From Gadus chalcogrammus (Eukaryota; Chordata; Actinopteri; Gadiformes; Gadidae): a DNA stretch of 64,000 nucleotides. The stretch lies in NCBI RefSeq assembly GCF_026213295.1, contig NC_079432.1:16577398-16641397 (forward strand), read 5' to 3'. The first letter of the stretch is position 1. Each line of letters starts with the position of its first letter. Below, piece by piece: positions 16,246 through 26,013 of this stretch. The notes below the pieces were generated by a model. The model was not told the origin of the DNA, did no database searches, and worked only from the letters and a program-made list of their open reading frames with translations. The position numbers and the translations under genes are program-made.

Positions 16246-17484
16246 CTATTTCGACCTCTCTCTGACTGTCACCACGGTCTTACTGTGGATGACTAGTACC
16301 AGAAGTGTCGCGAGGAACCGAGTACTAGTCTGTTTGGCAGCCGTCTGGAGAACGATGGCGCCGACCGTGGTGGATGTCACATTGATTCTATAAAATCTGG
16401 TGAAAGTACATGGAGTACTGACAGCTGACAGGGTTCTGCCGCACAAATGTCAGCAAGAGCAACCCCTTTCAAAGCTGCCCATGAGGTGGCCATGCTTGTT
16501 GTGGAGTAGGACACTAGGCCCTCAGGAACTGGGAAACCCCTCCCGGCATAACCTTGGCCATTAGTGTCCACTAACCAGTGGGACACATGCTTTTTCGAGA
16601 CTGGGTGACCCAACTGCCTAGCTCCTTAGCATACAAAAAGTGTGGTCACGTCTCAGCTGCTGTGTACGATCCACATAGGCCCTCAAAGCCCTGACTGGGC
16701 ATAATGTGTGAAGAGCCAACCCTGCCTGACAGGCTGGCTCAGGGTGAAATGCCTCCAGCTCAATAGCTCTATTAATTGACTGAGGGTTTAGCACTTTGGG
16801 GAGGAAGAATGGATTTGGCCAAAGCGACACCGCGGCATCTTCAGGCTTCCACATCATGCACTCAGTACTCACAGAGAGTGCGTGCAGCTCGCTCACCCTC
16901 TTGGTAGAGCACAAGGACAGTAAAAACACTGTCTTCTGTGTTAAAAACTTAGGATCAGCTTGCCCCAACGGCTCGCATGGGGCTGTGGTCAAAGACCTCA
17001 ATACCAATGGAAGGTCCCAAGATGGGGCCCTCAAACACCTGCCTGGACGTAGACGGTTTGCCCCTTTTAAAAATTGTGACACCATAGGGTGTTTCCCGAT
17101 AGGCAGGCCCCCGATCAAATCATGGAATGCAGAAATCGCGGCTGCATAAACCCTTAAGGTGCTGGCTGTCCTCCTAGTGTCCAAAAGAGACTGGAGGAAA
17201 TGGAGTACCACTCCCACTGGGCAGGTCTTTGGGTCAAGACCCTTGTCTTTGCACCATAAAGAGAATAACCTCCGTCTCTGCTGGTAATTTGCCAGAGTGG
17301 AGGGTGCTCTAGCATTACTTATGGTCTCCAACACAGCCTCACTCAACCTTTGAGGCAGGGGCTGAGGAGGGGCCAGGCCCACAGCTGCAGGACAGCCGGC
17401 CTGGGATGCCAAATTCGACCCCCCACTTGCGAGAGAAGGTCTGCCCTGACTGGCAGAGGCCAGGGTTGACCGTGAACAAGGCAA
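16246..17484 (-). pseudogene. DIRS tyrosine recombinase, inactivated
   Basis: The main frame (16618-17484, 288 codons) has an N-terminal core-binding SAM-like region (ISNARAPSTLANYQQRRRLF, about residues 55-74). The first catalytic arginine sits in the STKRVSELHAL box (about residue 195). A stop follows CMLRS at 16618. The C-terminal half continues in another frame (16377-16613) with a HWLVD block and GVALADICAA. There the family's His-x-x-Arg catalytic box has decayed to YSTTS, so both catalytic residues are lost. The block around the expected Tyr nucleophile, CTFTRFYRINVTS, is in a third frame (within 16246-16446). Stop, frameshift and motif loss are shared with copy B. Confidence 0.9.
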
Positions 17485-17936
17485 GTAGGGCTGGGAACCA
17501 ATGTCTCTCTGGCCAGCGTGGAGCCACTAATAGCACTCTGTAGGAGCCCTGGCGTATTCTCCCTAGTACCAGTGGAATAAAGGGTATTGGAGGGAAAGCG
17601 TACAATATTCCTCTCGGCCAATGTTGAGACAGTGCATCCAGCCCCAGCGGGCCGCACGGATAGCTCAGGGAGAACCACATTTGGCAGTGGGTCGTCTCCC
17701 TCGATGCAAAGAGGCCCACCTGGGCTATGCTAAAGCGTGCCCACAAATTTGCGACCACCTCTGCATGCAGCCTCTATTCCCCCAGAGGGGGTCCTGACCT
17801 GAAGAGGAGATCCGCTGCATGGTTCAGCGCACCAGGAATATAAACTGCTCTTATTGAGGTCAGGCATGGGAACGTCCAAAAGAGGAGTCCCTGGGCGGTC
17901 TTGAGGCAACACCAAGATCTTGTGCCCCCCTGGTGA
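17339..17936 (-). pseudogene. DIRS segment between RNase H and recombinase
   Basis: Frames at 17774-17956, 17339-17758 and 17343-17678 together follow the DIRS post-RNase H region. Visible blocks are VYIPGALNHAADLLFRSGPP, then NLWARF...LFASRETTHC, DALSQHWPRGILYAFPPIPF, and QVGGRIWHPRP. At least two frame changes separate the blocks. The right end stops abruptly at the (TAA)n of the nested insertion. On the other side of that insertion (about 19966) the RNase H frame resumes. Confidence 0.8.
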
Positions 17937-18240
17937 TAATAATAATAATAATACATTTAATTTAGAGACGCCTTTCAAGACACCCAAGGTCACCTTACAG
18001 AGCATATAGTCATCATTCAAAACTATGTAAAACAGACTAGGAATAAAAGGAAAACAGAGGTTAAACATGAATAATAATAATAATTAATAACACTCAAAGA
18101 CGCCTAAAGTGAAGGGGGGACCTCACTAACCACCACCAATATGTAGCACCCACTTGGGTGATGCACGGCAGCCAATCGGTGCCAGAACGCTCACTACACA
18201 CCAGCTTGAGGTGGAGAGTTAGGGATGAGGTGGAGAGTGA
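17937..18240 (-). mobile_element. LINE 3' end nested in the DIRS element
   Basis: The left edge is a (TAA)n tail. Read on the minus strand it is preceded by a sequence like GGTGACCTTGGGTGTCTTGA, a 3' terminus common to fish L2-type LINEs. A further block (about 18110-18240) is consistent with 3' UTR of the same kind. The DIRS sequence on the two sides of the whole insert shares an imperfect 14-bp match (10 of 14), which may be a decayed target duplication. Confidence 0.6.
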
Positions 18241-18242
18241 GG

Positions 18243-18725
18243 GAAAAGAACATTTAAACACTATCGACCATATTTAAACACTATCGATCACATTTAAACA
18301 ATATCGACCACATGTAAACACCATCGCCCACATTTAAACATTATCACCCACATTTAAACACTATGGACCACACGTAAACCCTATCGACCACATTTAAACA
18401 CTATCCCCCACATTTAAACACTATCGCCCACATTTAAACACTATGGACCACATTTAAACACTATGGACCACATGTAAACCCTATCGACCATATATAAACA
18501 CTATCGACCACATTTAAACATGTAAACCCTATCAACCACATTTAAACCCTATCGACCACATTTAAACACTATCGACCACAATTAAACACTATCGACCACA
18601 TTTAAACATGTAAACCCTATCGACCACATTTAAACACTATCGACCACATTTAAACACTATCGACCACAAGTAAACACTAGCGACCATATTTAAACACTAT
18701 CGACCACATTTAAAAATGTAAACCC
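18243..18725. repeat. Minisatellite with 20-bp unit CATTTAAACACTATCGACCA
   Basis: About 24 tandem units of CATTTAAACACTATCGACCA with substitutions at a few fixed columns (CGA/CGC/GGA; ATT/ATG). Repeated longer variants insert CATGTAAACCCTAT. Spacing is regular with no unique spacers, so it is not a CRISPR array. Confidence 0.95.
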
Positions 18726-18742
18726 TATATACATGACATATA

Positions 18743-19875
18743 CAGGGGCGTAGCTTGGGCCGGGGCTTCCGGGGCGGGGCCCCGCCTAGCGCACGTCGGG
18801 CCCCCCCCCGACGGGACCGTCGGGCCCCCCCCCGACGGGACCGTCGGGCCCCCGCGCGGCCGTGTGGCGGCGGTGTGAAAGCAGCATAAGTTGTCTGGAG
18901 TGAATGTAGAGGAACTGACCGTATTATATAGACTCTCTTCTCTCATAACATCACAGTCAGGGTGGCTTATATATTTTATCTTCCTCTGCCTTAATGTATG
19001 TAATTTGGTTACAGTAGTGATATTTTGGCCAGGAATAAAAAAGTATATACAATCGCACTTAGGCTATTTAATTTATTTTCTTTTAGTTTCAACATTTACA
19101 AAAGAATAGGGCCTGCTGGGAAATCTGTTCGACCAATCACTGTGATGTTTTGAGTGTACATACGACGTCCCTACATGATACTCCCGTATACCACAATGCA
19201 ATGCGGTCGTGTTTTTCCGAAGGAGAAGAAGAAGCTGATTAATCGCGAAAACGAATACATTTAATGATGGAGTCTCTGTCTTCGTTTAGAAACGTGAACA
19301 ATTTATTTGGAATCTAACATAGAAAATGTAACATTCAAAATTAATTTAAAAAAACTTGAACAAGGAAATGTAACATTCAACATCAATCCAACAGCTTTCC
19401 TCGTGAGTGCCCGGATTGTTTACATGATGTGGGCCCATCTGTCTGCGTCACACAAATACCCGGCGCATTTACTGACGCACATGACGTTTAAAAATGTTCA
19501 GCGTGTCCGAATCCTCGTTTGTTCGTTCCCTATATAGTGCACTATATCATGAACACTATATAGGGAATAGTGAGTGAGTGTATAGCGAACGACTTCGAAC
19601 ACAGCTAGTATCTCCAACTCTAACATATTGTTAAAAGCTACGCCATACCATTGCAATGTTTTGCAAGCTAAAAAGTGGTACTAAAAAACGTAAAGAGAAG
19701 AAAGACCTGGCGCGCAATTCGAAATGTTTGCACAGCGTTTTGGGGTCGTGGGGGGGGGGGGCCCCCAGCGCGATCTTGCCCCAGCGCGATCTTGCCCCAG
19801 CGCGATCTTGCCCCAGCGCGATCTTGCCCCAGCGTGATCTTGCCCCGAGGCCTAGCACAACTAAGCTACGCCACT

Positions 19876-19876
<1 letters not shown>
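18743..19876. mobile_element. hAT-type non-autonomous element with exact 8-bp target duplication
   Basis: The left end CAGGGGCGTAGCTTGGG and inverted right end (outward: CAGTGGCGTAGCTTAGT) form imperfect terminal inverted repeats. The octamer GACATATA flanks both sides (18735-18742 and 19877-19884). An 8-bp duplication and CA[G]..[C]TG ends are hAT features. Near the right end a plus-strand frame from 19656 has KLKSGTKKRKEKKDLARN. This resembles the basic SGxxKRK start of hAT-related transposase ORFs, suggesting derivation from an autonomous element. It also contains GC-rich CGTCGGGCCCCCCC repeats near the left end, a palindrome (19528-19539 with 19554-19565) and a 16-bp tandem array at the right end. 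Confidence 0.8.
19767..19846. repeat. Five tandem 16-bp units AGCGCGATCTTGCCCC
   Basis: Five consecutive units at exact 16-bp spacing; only the last carries a C-to-T change. They sit just inside the right inverted repeat of the hAT element. The left end has its own GC-rich repeat, so both subterminal regions are repetitive, as transposase-binding regions of hAT elements often are. Confidence 0.9.

Positions 19877-19912
<36 letters not shown>
19877..19912. repeat. (TA)n tract at hAT insertion site
   Basis: A short TATATA run that begins inside the right-hand 8-bp target duplication. Confidence 0.9.
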
Positions 19913-19913
<1 letters not shown>

Positions 19914-19965
19914 CAGAGTTCATGTTTTAAGCTTCATCTTGTATTCGGCGTCAAAATTGCCCAAG

Positions 19966-20830
19966 TCCGTGCCGTCTTGATGGACGTAATAGACGGCTGA
20001 GCGATTGTCCGTACGTACTAGCACATGCTTGCCCTGTATAAAGGGAAGAAGTACTCTCAGGCCAAGGTGTATTGCTCTGAGCTCCAGGACATTGATGTGT
20101 TCTTTGTCCCACGGGTGTTCCCAACGGCCTCTTACCGTCCGACCCTCCCAGACTGCTCCCCAGCCTGTCTGGGAGGCATCTGTGGACACTAGCGTCCGCC
20201 TGGAAGGTGCCCTGCCCAGAGGAACTCCCTGGGTCAACCAGCTGACGTTCCGCCAGGGTAGCAAGGCTTGCAAACATAACAGGGTCACCCTGAGCTTTCT
20301 GTGCCTGTACCTCCGTCTGGCCCTTAGAAGGCCTAGTGGGACCACCATTGCCGCAGTAGATATCAACCCCAACATCCTCTGAAAGTAAAGCAGCTCTATA
20401 TGCCTGTTCTGGCGAAAAGCACAGAGGGTTGCCTGGATCCCGGATACTCTCTGAGGGGTGAGAGATGCCCTCATCGTGAGAGAGTTCAGGTAGAGTCCCA
20501 AAAAGGACGTTTCCTGCCTTGGATTCAGGTCGATCTTGTTCGAGTTGACCTGGAAGCCGAGACACTGAATGTGGGACAGTACTGTCTCTGAATCCTCCAC
20601 AACCTGCTAGGGCACATATGAGCCAGTCGTCGAGGTAGGGCATAATCCTTAAACCCCTCCTCTGAAGGGTGCCAAGGCAGCCGCCACTACCCTGGTGAAC
20701 ACCCTCGGGGACAGGTAGAGGCCGAACAGAAGGACCTGAATTAGATAGGCTTGTCCCTGAAAGGCGAAACGGAGGAACAGCTGATGTTCTTGACAAATTG
20801 GGATGTGGAAGTACGCATTTGCCTGCGAGC
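19966..20830 (-). pseudogene. DIRS reverse transcriptase and RNase H, broken
   Basis: Read from 20830 leftward, the RT palm block AYFHIPICQEHQLFLRFAFQ leads into VLLFGLYLSPRVFTRV and hits a stop near 20655. After a frame change comes RIMPYLDDWLICALAG, keeping the catalytic YLDD. Another frame (19920-20600) has GFQVNSNKIDLNPRQETSFL, the connection region, and the RNase H blocks LVSTDASQTGWGAVW and HINVLELRAIHLGL, then HVLVRTDNRSAVYYV. The RNase H domain is then cut by the nested insertion at about 19965. The enzyme would copy element RNA to DNA; with several frame changes it cannot be made intact. Confidence 0.88.
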
Positions 20831-21452
20831 TAGAATCGCCAATGACATGGCAGAGCCCACGTCACGCGTCATCTGGGCAAGGGCAGACAACACCGTATCC
20901 ATAAGATCCTTGGTGTCCTGATCACCTGCAACAACAGTCTTCTTTACAGCAGCCAAAGAACCACCAATGCATTTCCGGAGCGAGCAGCAAGAGCAGACGC
21001 ATTATAGGCCTTACAAACAAGGCGATCAGTCCTGTAACACTCCCTTCGAGGGCAGTGTGGGTCTGCAGTCAACCTCGTGGTCCAGTGGAAGTCAGAGCAG
21101 CCATCTCCCTTTCTACAGGCGGCATATCCCCCAACCCGGTCGGCGGTGGGTATGAACCCCTAGCCAGCTTCCTGCAACCTACGTTAAACTGACAAGGTTT
21201 GCTCGGAGTCTCCCAGGTTTTCCTCAACATTTGGCAGAAATCTTCTGCCGCAGGGAGGGACACCGTGGGCCGGGACTGGGCAATACCGGCCCAGACAAAG
21301 GTCTGGTTCTCAGATATGTGAGTTGGATCGTCGGGGTGATACTCTTCCTGCTGGGAAGAACTTTTGCTCAAAATCTCAGAACGGGGCCGAGACTTTTTAG
21401 TTACATCCTGTACGGCAGGTGCCCCCAAATTATGGAAGTTACTTTCCTTCAA
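20831..21452 (-). pseudogene. DIRS gag-like remnant joined directly to RT
   Basis: The frame at 21069-21452 carries a DIRS-gag-like C-terminal block (CQFNVGCRKLARG, then PVEREMAALTSTGPRG). A second frame (20741-20956) has VVAGDQDTKDLMDTVLSALA and MTRDVGSAMSLAILARRQ, resembling the helical DIRS gag segment. The gag frame runs straight into nucleotides that encode the middle of RT in another frame (from about 20830). The gag C-terminus, linker and RT N-terminus are therefore missing. No upstream terminal repeat is visible. Confidence 0.65.
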
Positions 21453-23999
21453 TTAAGAGAGACCCCAGGTCTCTTCCTCCCTTTACCCCTAGGTCACCTA
21501 CTAATAGCATTAGTATATTTGTATATTAGTACATTAGTATATGTATATTAGTATATAAAAGTCTCATATCTGAGAGACAGAGTGATCCAACGGCGCCCCC
21601 TCGTTGAGTTCTTAAGGGCCAAGTTCCTATCTCGCTCCAATGACTTTAAATTAATTTATTGCAATTCCTTCTATTTGTATGGTTCGAGGCCGCAAATTAA
21701 ATACCGTATAATGCTGAGGGCCTCTTGGATATAAAAGAGAACCCAGGATTGGATAGTAATCTTTTAATTGGATATCACCTGCTAGTTACATCACTTCCTG
21801 TAGGGCTGGATGTTACTCTGATTCATGTGAGAGAGCAGACAACTTGATCTGACGCCAAAGTCATTCTGTGTCCCAACATTCAAAGTGTTTGCATCACTTA
21901 TTGTAGGACCATGTTGATACATTTTTGTAGCCTGTTGGAATGTTTTTTTCAATTTTTAATTGCATTCACGCTGGAAAAACATTTAAAGCGGCATTAATTT
22001 GTCGTTATTATCTTGATAAACAAAAATGAATTTAGAAAAGGAACCGTTCTAATTTCATTTGTTTGAACACAGACGTCCATTGTGCACAGACGTCCGTTGT
22101 GCACCACAAAAACACGCCCTTCTAATCTGTCCCAAAGATAAATAAATGTCTTCCCTGGGTCACTGAATGTTTTTCTTTTGAAGGTAAATTAATCACCATG
22201 GCAAGAATAGAAATCATCTTATTAACAACCAAACATAATAACAAAATACCCATTCACTAATTTAAGATTAAGAAGTTAAATGCACTCACGCTAGAAATGT
22301 TATCAAAACACATTTTAATGCTGAAAATCTTAAAATGTTGCATTTTCCACTAAGAATAAAAATAATGTCATTGGTCATCTTGGTGTGTGTGTATGTGTGT
22401 GTGTGTGTTCTTGCAGTGGGTGTGGCGCTCTATTCATCCATTCACCTATTGCAGTGCACACCTCAAGGTCATCAACTCTCATCGCCTGACCATTGTTTGA
22501 ACCACTCTAGAACTGGATCTTTCAATTGTGACTTCAAGTATATCTTCCGTTTTGGCGTCTTTGTGAGTTTAACCTTGTCTTCCTTTGCTCGAGGATCCTA
22601 CCTGCAGGCCTTCCTGTCTTCGGGTGTACATTATTCGTTCTCTTGACTTATTAGACCACACCATATTGAAGCTAACAACTCTGAGACACAGAGACAGCTT
22701 CAGGCTACCAGCGTCTGTCTCGTACAGTTTGGAATGAGAGTTCGTGAAGGCACTTTTGCGCAAACTTTAGTATATCTTGACTTACCTTCCGGTGTACTTT
22801 TTGTCCTCTAAAGCCAAAGTTCCTCAGATCAAGCTTCCCTTGTCGCATGGCCATGATGCTGAAATCACCCGCGCAGGCTGCGTTGCTATGTCGCTGACTG
22901 ACGTGACATCAATTTGTGTGTGCACGTGCCCCTCGTCCATAGTATTTTAGCCTACTCAATATGTGCAAAAAATAATTTTTGAAAATAACATGGCGGTAAT
23001 ACTTCCATATTAATTGATAAAATAACAGGGGATGGGAAGGGAGGATGGCTGTTTCAGAAGGGGGATGATTTTGATCATTTTAATTCCAAAGGGGGATGCC
23101 ATCCCCCCTCATCCCCCCTCAACTCGAGCGCAGTTTTTCAGCATGGGCGTTGTCACGGATCCCACCGGAGAGGCCTCTTTCAAAGCTTGGGCCCCCTTAA
23201 GACGGCCCAGCCCTTAGGATACCGATCTTTATTTCCTACCCCCTTCTGTCACGTCCGGTATAAAACCTGTACTCAAGCAAGAACGGAAGTGACATCCATG
23301 TAGGGTTAATCAGTTAATATATTTATTTCTAAACACAAGATATAAATGATAAAATTAAAGGGTAGGCAAAAACATAAAACATGGATCTCCATGACAACGG
23401 ATATGTCCATGAGGCAGGCTTATTTTCCTTCCTTCCCCTAGCGGGATTAACGGGGTTAACCCAAGCTTCTACAAGTTTCGGGTAGTAATTCTATGTTCAA
23501 GGTCCTGTCCGAACTATGAGAACCGACCAAAGCCCAGCGTGATCCTTCTAGTATTCCAAGATACACAAAGTAGTTATTGTATATCTACAAAGTAGACATA
23601 AAATACATATTCCCAGGGTCCCAATATTACCTTAGCTGAAGAGCACTCGTCTCTGGCAAAGAAAGGATGATACCCTGAGCAGCTATGCTCCAGGTTACAT
23701 AACTCTCTCCAAGGCCAGTCTATGGTCTTATCTTCCCTTAATGTAGCAGATCTCATATATTTCTCGCCACCCTCCAAAACACAGGACATTTGTATCATTT
23801 CTGGAATGAGGGAGTATAGCCCCAACATGGGCTTTTTAACTCAAAAGCACATAATGAAAGTAAAAGTGAAACAGGGACTTTTTTTTAAATCCAAAACATA
23901 AAAGGAAAAGTTAAAGGGGGACTTTTAAAACTCAAAAGCATACACTGAAAGGAAACCCTCTGGCAGGCTGAATTCTTCATAAAGGAAACATTCTTGCAG
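21453..23999. other. Unassigned sequence between DIRS and the WxxW gene
   Basis: Contains an A/T-rich TATTAGTA-type patch (about 21505-21560), a two-copy 17-bp tandem AGACGTCCRTTGTGCAC near 22070-22106, and a purine-rich GGGGGATG repeat at about 23030-23120. I found no exon or transposon termini I can defend. Confidence 0.4.
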
Positions 24000-24023
24000 A
24001 TACTGGAAAATAAACCTAAATAG

Positions 24024-24038
24024 ATTTTTTTTATTTCA
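24024..24038 (-). terminator. Candidate polyadenylation signal for the WxxW gene
   Basis: Minus-strand AATAAA followed by an A run, about 165 bp beyond the first in-frame stop after the last recognised exon (24201-24203). Position and strand fit a 3' UTR; use is inferred. Confidence 0.35.
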
Positions 24039-24229
24039 ACTGTCTCTAAGTATCACTGGAGCTCAGCCAACGTGGCCCCCTGTTGCTGTTGCAGCAGCTT
24101 CCTCTTCTGGGTCCCCAAAAGGCAAGTTGTCTGTCCATCAGCATTTCTTGGTAGAAGGCCTCGGAGACGTCTCCCTAAGTGGCGACGGCCTCCAGTTCCA
24201 TTATTGTATAGCCTTATTAAAGGGCTCAC

Positions 24230-24357
24230 CTCGGATCGGACCGGGTCGGATCGGAGTTTCCGGATCACAACAGCATCCAAAGCGTACCTTGTAATCAAGA
24301 CACCGTCTTTTGGTCTGGTCAGAGTTGCGACAGACAAACCCAGTGGTTGGATTGAAG
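24230..24357 (-). CDS. WxxW-domain gene, exon encoding second half of WxxW domain 2
   Basis: 128 bp. The acceptor (minus ...CTCTTCCAG) precedes a C that completes the Ile codon begun in the upstream exon. The frame then gives FNPTTGFVCRNSDQTKRRCL followed by DYKVRFGCCCD. The TTGF.C.N.DQ...C.DY.VRF.C pattern is the second half of the Pfam Mucin2_WxxW (CysD-like) domain. A donor GAG|GTGAGC follows at 24229. If it is unused, the frame runs nine more codons to TAA at 24201-24203. If used, a short last exon could start near 24130, where an AG precedes a proline/alanine-rich frame. The terminal structure is unresolved. Confidence 0.8.
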
Positions 24358-24383
24358 CTGGAAGAGGATTTGAGTTAATTCAT

Positions 24384-24445
24384 TTTACAAATATATTACA
24401 TATATATTCTTTGTAAATGCATATATCATGAATTACATCCTATAC
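24384..24445. repeat. Inverted-repeat partner of 30415-30497
   Basis: The stretch containing AAATGCATATATCATGAATTA is the reverse complement of a stretch at 30415-30497, near-perfect over about 50 bp with weaker similarity to about 75 bp. This copy is in the intron between the last two WxxW exons; the partner lies upstream of the gene. Confidence 0.85.
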
Positions 24446-24699
24446 AGTTTGTTCATTTCTGATAATAAGAGGTGCTTGTTTATTGTTGGAGACAGCTGTT
24501 GACAGCTTCTAGCATCCTTATCTTAAGACTAAAACATTGTTATTTTGTGATTTTGAGTCTTCAAACGAACACTGATGTTACTTTAAAGTAAACTAACTCT
24601 ACAACTCTAAATGTCATGAATGCCATGTCTTACTCTCTGAGGAGTCACACTGATTGTTCCAGGAAGTCTGAAGCCTGTCCTTTTCAAAGTTAAACTCAC

Positions 24700-24874
24700 A
24701 TGAAGAAGTTCTGCCCTGTAGCCAATGCTGGGGTCATAGTGTCTACAGTGACGGCCTCTATGTAGAGAGGTTCATCGCAGATGGACCCCGGGTATTGTAT
24801 CCTCAGATGGCTCAGTGTCTCCCAGTCCCCTGTCCCACCTGGGTTGTCCCGGTCCAACCATTTGCTCCAGCAAA
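24700..24874 (-). CDS. WxxW-domain gene, exon encoding first half of WxxW domain 2
   Basis: 175 bp. The acceptor (minus TTTGTCCACAG) and donor (CAT|GTGAGT) both match consensus. Two bases complete the previous codon, then the frame reads CWSKWLDRDNPGGTGDWETL and on through a SICDEPLYIEAVTV segment. W-S-K-W is the family's C-mannosylation-type WxxW motif. The CW..W.D.D.P.GTGD.E.L pattern is diagnostic for the domain found in gel-forming mucins and cartilage intermediate layer proteins, which are extracellular. It enters at phase 1 and leaves at phase 2, the same as the upstream homologous exon, so the two domains arose by duplication of a two-exon unit. Confidence 0.88.
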
Positions 24875-24971
24875 CTGTGGACAAATGGAGGGAACCCATC
24901 TCGAATGAATGAATGAATTCATGAAAAAAGCAGATCAGAAATTCAGACTTAGCCACATGTGCTGTACTCAC

Positions 24972-25081
24972 TGTGTTGGTTGCAAAACGGTGGGTGGCAG
25001 ACAAAACGTACACGATAGTCCAAACATGTCTGATCCGGTTGGTCTTTGTTCTTGCAAATAAAGCCTGTGGTTGCGTCAGCC
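24972..25081 (-). CDS. WxxW-domain gene, exon encoding second half of WxxW domain 1
   Basis: 110 bp. The acceptor (minus ACTCTGCCCAG) supplies the G completing the Val codon left by the upstream exon. The frame then gives ADATTGFICKNKDQPDQTCL and DYRVRFVCHPPFCNQH, ending in phase 1 at donor ACA|GTGAGT. The TTGF.C.N.DQPD..C.DY.VRF.C pattern is the second half of the WxxW domain and parallels the exon at 24230-24357. There is no stop and no frame break across the junctions on either side. Confidence 0.88.
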
Positions 25082-25239
25082 CTGGGCAGAGTCATATCAT
25101 GTGATTGTAAGATACATATTGAATTACCCATCTGGAAGTTCGCCTCTGAATTCACCACTCTACTCAAAAAATGTAACCTCACCCAAACCGTCACTTTGTC
25201 CTTCCATGTAAATGTCATATCCTTGACCTAGTTTGCTCT

Positions 25240-25960
25240 GTCTTCCTTGTCCACAACTACTCACAAAATATATTGATCCCCTCCAACGCTCAGATCTCAG
25301 ACAACTGCTGTTGTCTTCCTGCCAGTCTGAATCTCCCCTTACTCTCAAAATCCCCGGAGCACCTCGTCGCCACACAACTCCAAAACCATCTGCACTCCAA
25401 TAACCTATTTGAAAACCTCCAGTCAGGTTTTTGCCCATTCCAGAGTACTGAAACCGCACTACACAAAGTTTCAATCACCTCCTCACTTCGCTGACCCTGG
25501 TGCCCTTATCATCCTCATCCTCCTGGACCTGAGTGCACCCTCCATCCCGTGAGCCACAACATCTTGCTCATTAGAATATACCTCGGTGTATATGGCCCCG
25601 CACTTAGCTGGCTCCGGTCCTTTCTCTCTACAGATCATACTTTATCTCTATTCATAACCACTCCTTTGCTTCACTCCTCTGTCTAAATCATCTGTCTCAT
25701 CCACAGTGCTGCAGAGAAACTGATCCATGCCGTCATCTCCTTCCGTCTTGAACACTGCAACTCACTCCTCTACTTCATCAGTGCCAGTCCAATCAATAAA
25801 CTCCAACTGGTCCAGAATGCTCCTGCAGCACCCCTAACTCACACCAAATCCTGGCACCCCATTCCCCCTGTCCTAAAGGCCCACTGGCTTCCTGTTTCCC
25901 ATTGAATCAACTTTAGGGTTCTGGTCCTTTAGGGTTCTGGTCCTGTAGGGTTCTGGCCCC
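25240..25960 (+). pseudogene. L2-like LINE remnant in the WxxW intron
   Basis: A plus-strand relic of a LINE reverse transcriptase. Visible blocks are LNLPLLSKSPEHLVATQLQN (fingers region) and QSGFCPFQSTETAL. Downstream nucleotides encode a C-terminal block of the kind HAVISFRLEHCNSLLYFI...LQLVQNA and a HWLPVSH-like end. Frames change several times and the catalytic FADD region is not visible. It lies opposite to the host gene, between the exons at 24972-25081 and 26014-26185. Confidence 0.75.
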
Positions 25961-26013
25961 TGCATAAATTCCATTTATTATCATTGTTATTATCATTATT
26001 ATGCAAGACTTAC

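Larger units (their letters stand above)
16235..21452 (-). mobile_element. Degenerate DIRS-like tyrosine-recombinase retrotransposon
   Basis: Read on the minus strand from right to left: gag fragments (20831-21452), reverse transcriptase and RNase H (19966-20830), a post-RNase H segment (17339-17936) and a tyrosine recombinase (16246-17484). This is the DIRS gene order. The element is split at 17937/19965 by about 2 kb of nested repeats, has a direct gag-to-RT junction implying an internal deletion, and its genes carry stops and frameshifts. DIRS elements integrate through the recombinase rather than a DDE integrase. No 5' terminal repeat was found on the right. Copy B shows the same 3' part from 63163 to the window end. 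Confidence 0.9.

Noticed and set aside
16796..17149. Plus-strand 117-codon frame
   Set aside because: Antisense shadow of the DIRS recombinase on the minus strand.
18243..18725. CRISPR-like array
   Set aside because: Units are contiguous 20-bp tandem repeats without unique spacers, in a vertebrate-type genome. It is a minisatellite.
23150..23300. Possible LTR start (TGTCACG with GGTATAAAACC)
   Set aside because: No matching CA end or target duplication could be located.
24053..24337. 94-codon minus-strand frame as a separate gene
   Set aside because: It overlaps the last WxxW exon in a different frame; the exon's frame carries the conserved domain residues and consensus splice sites.
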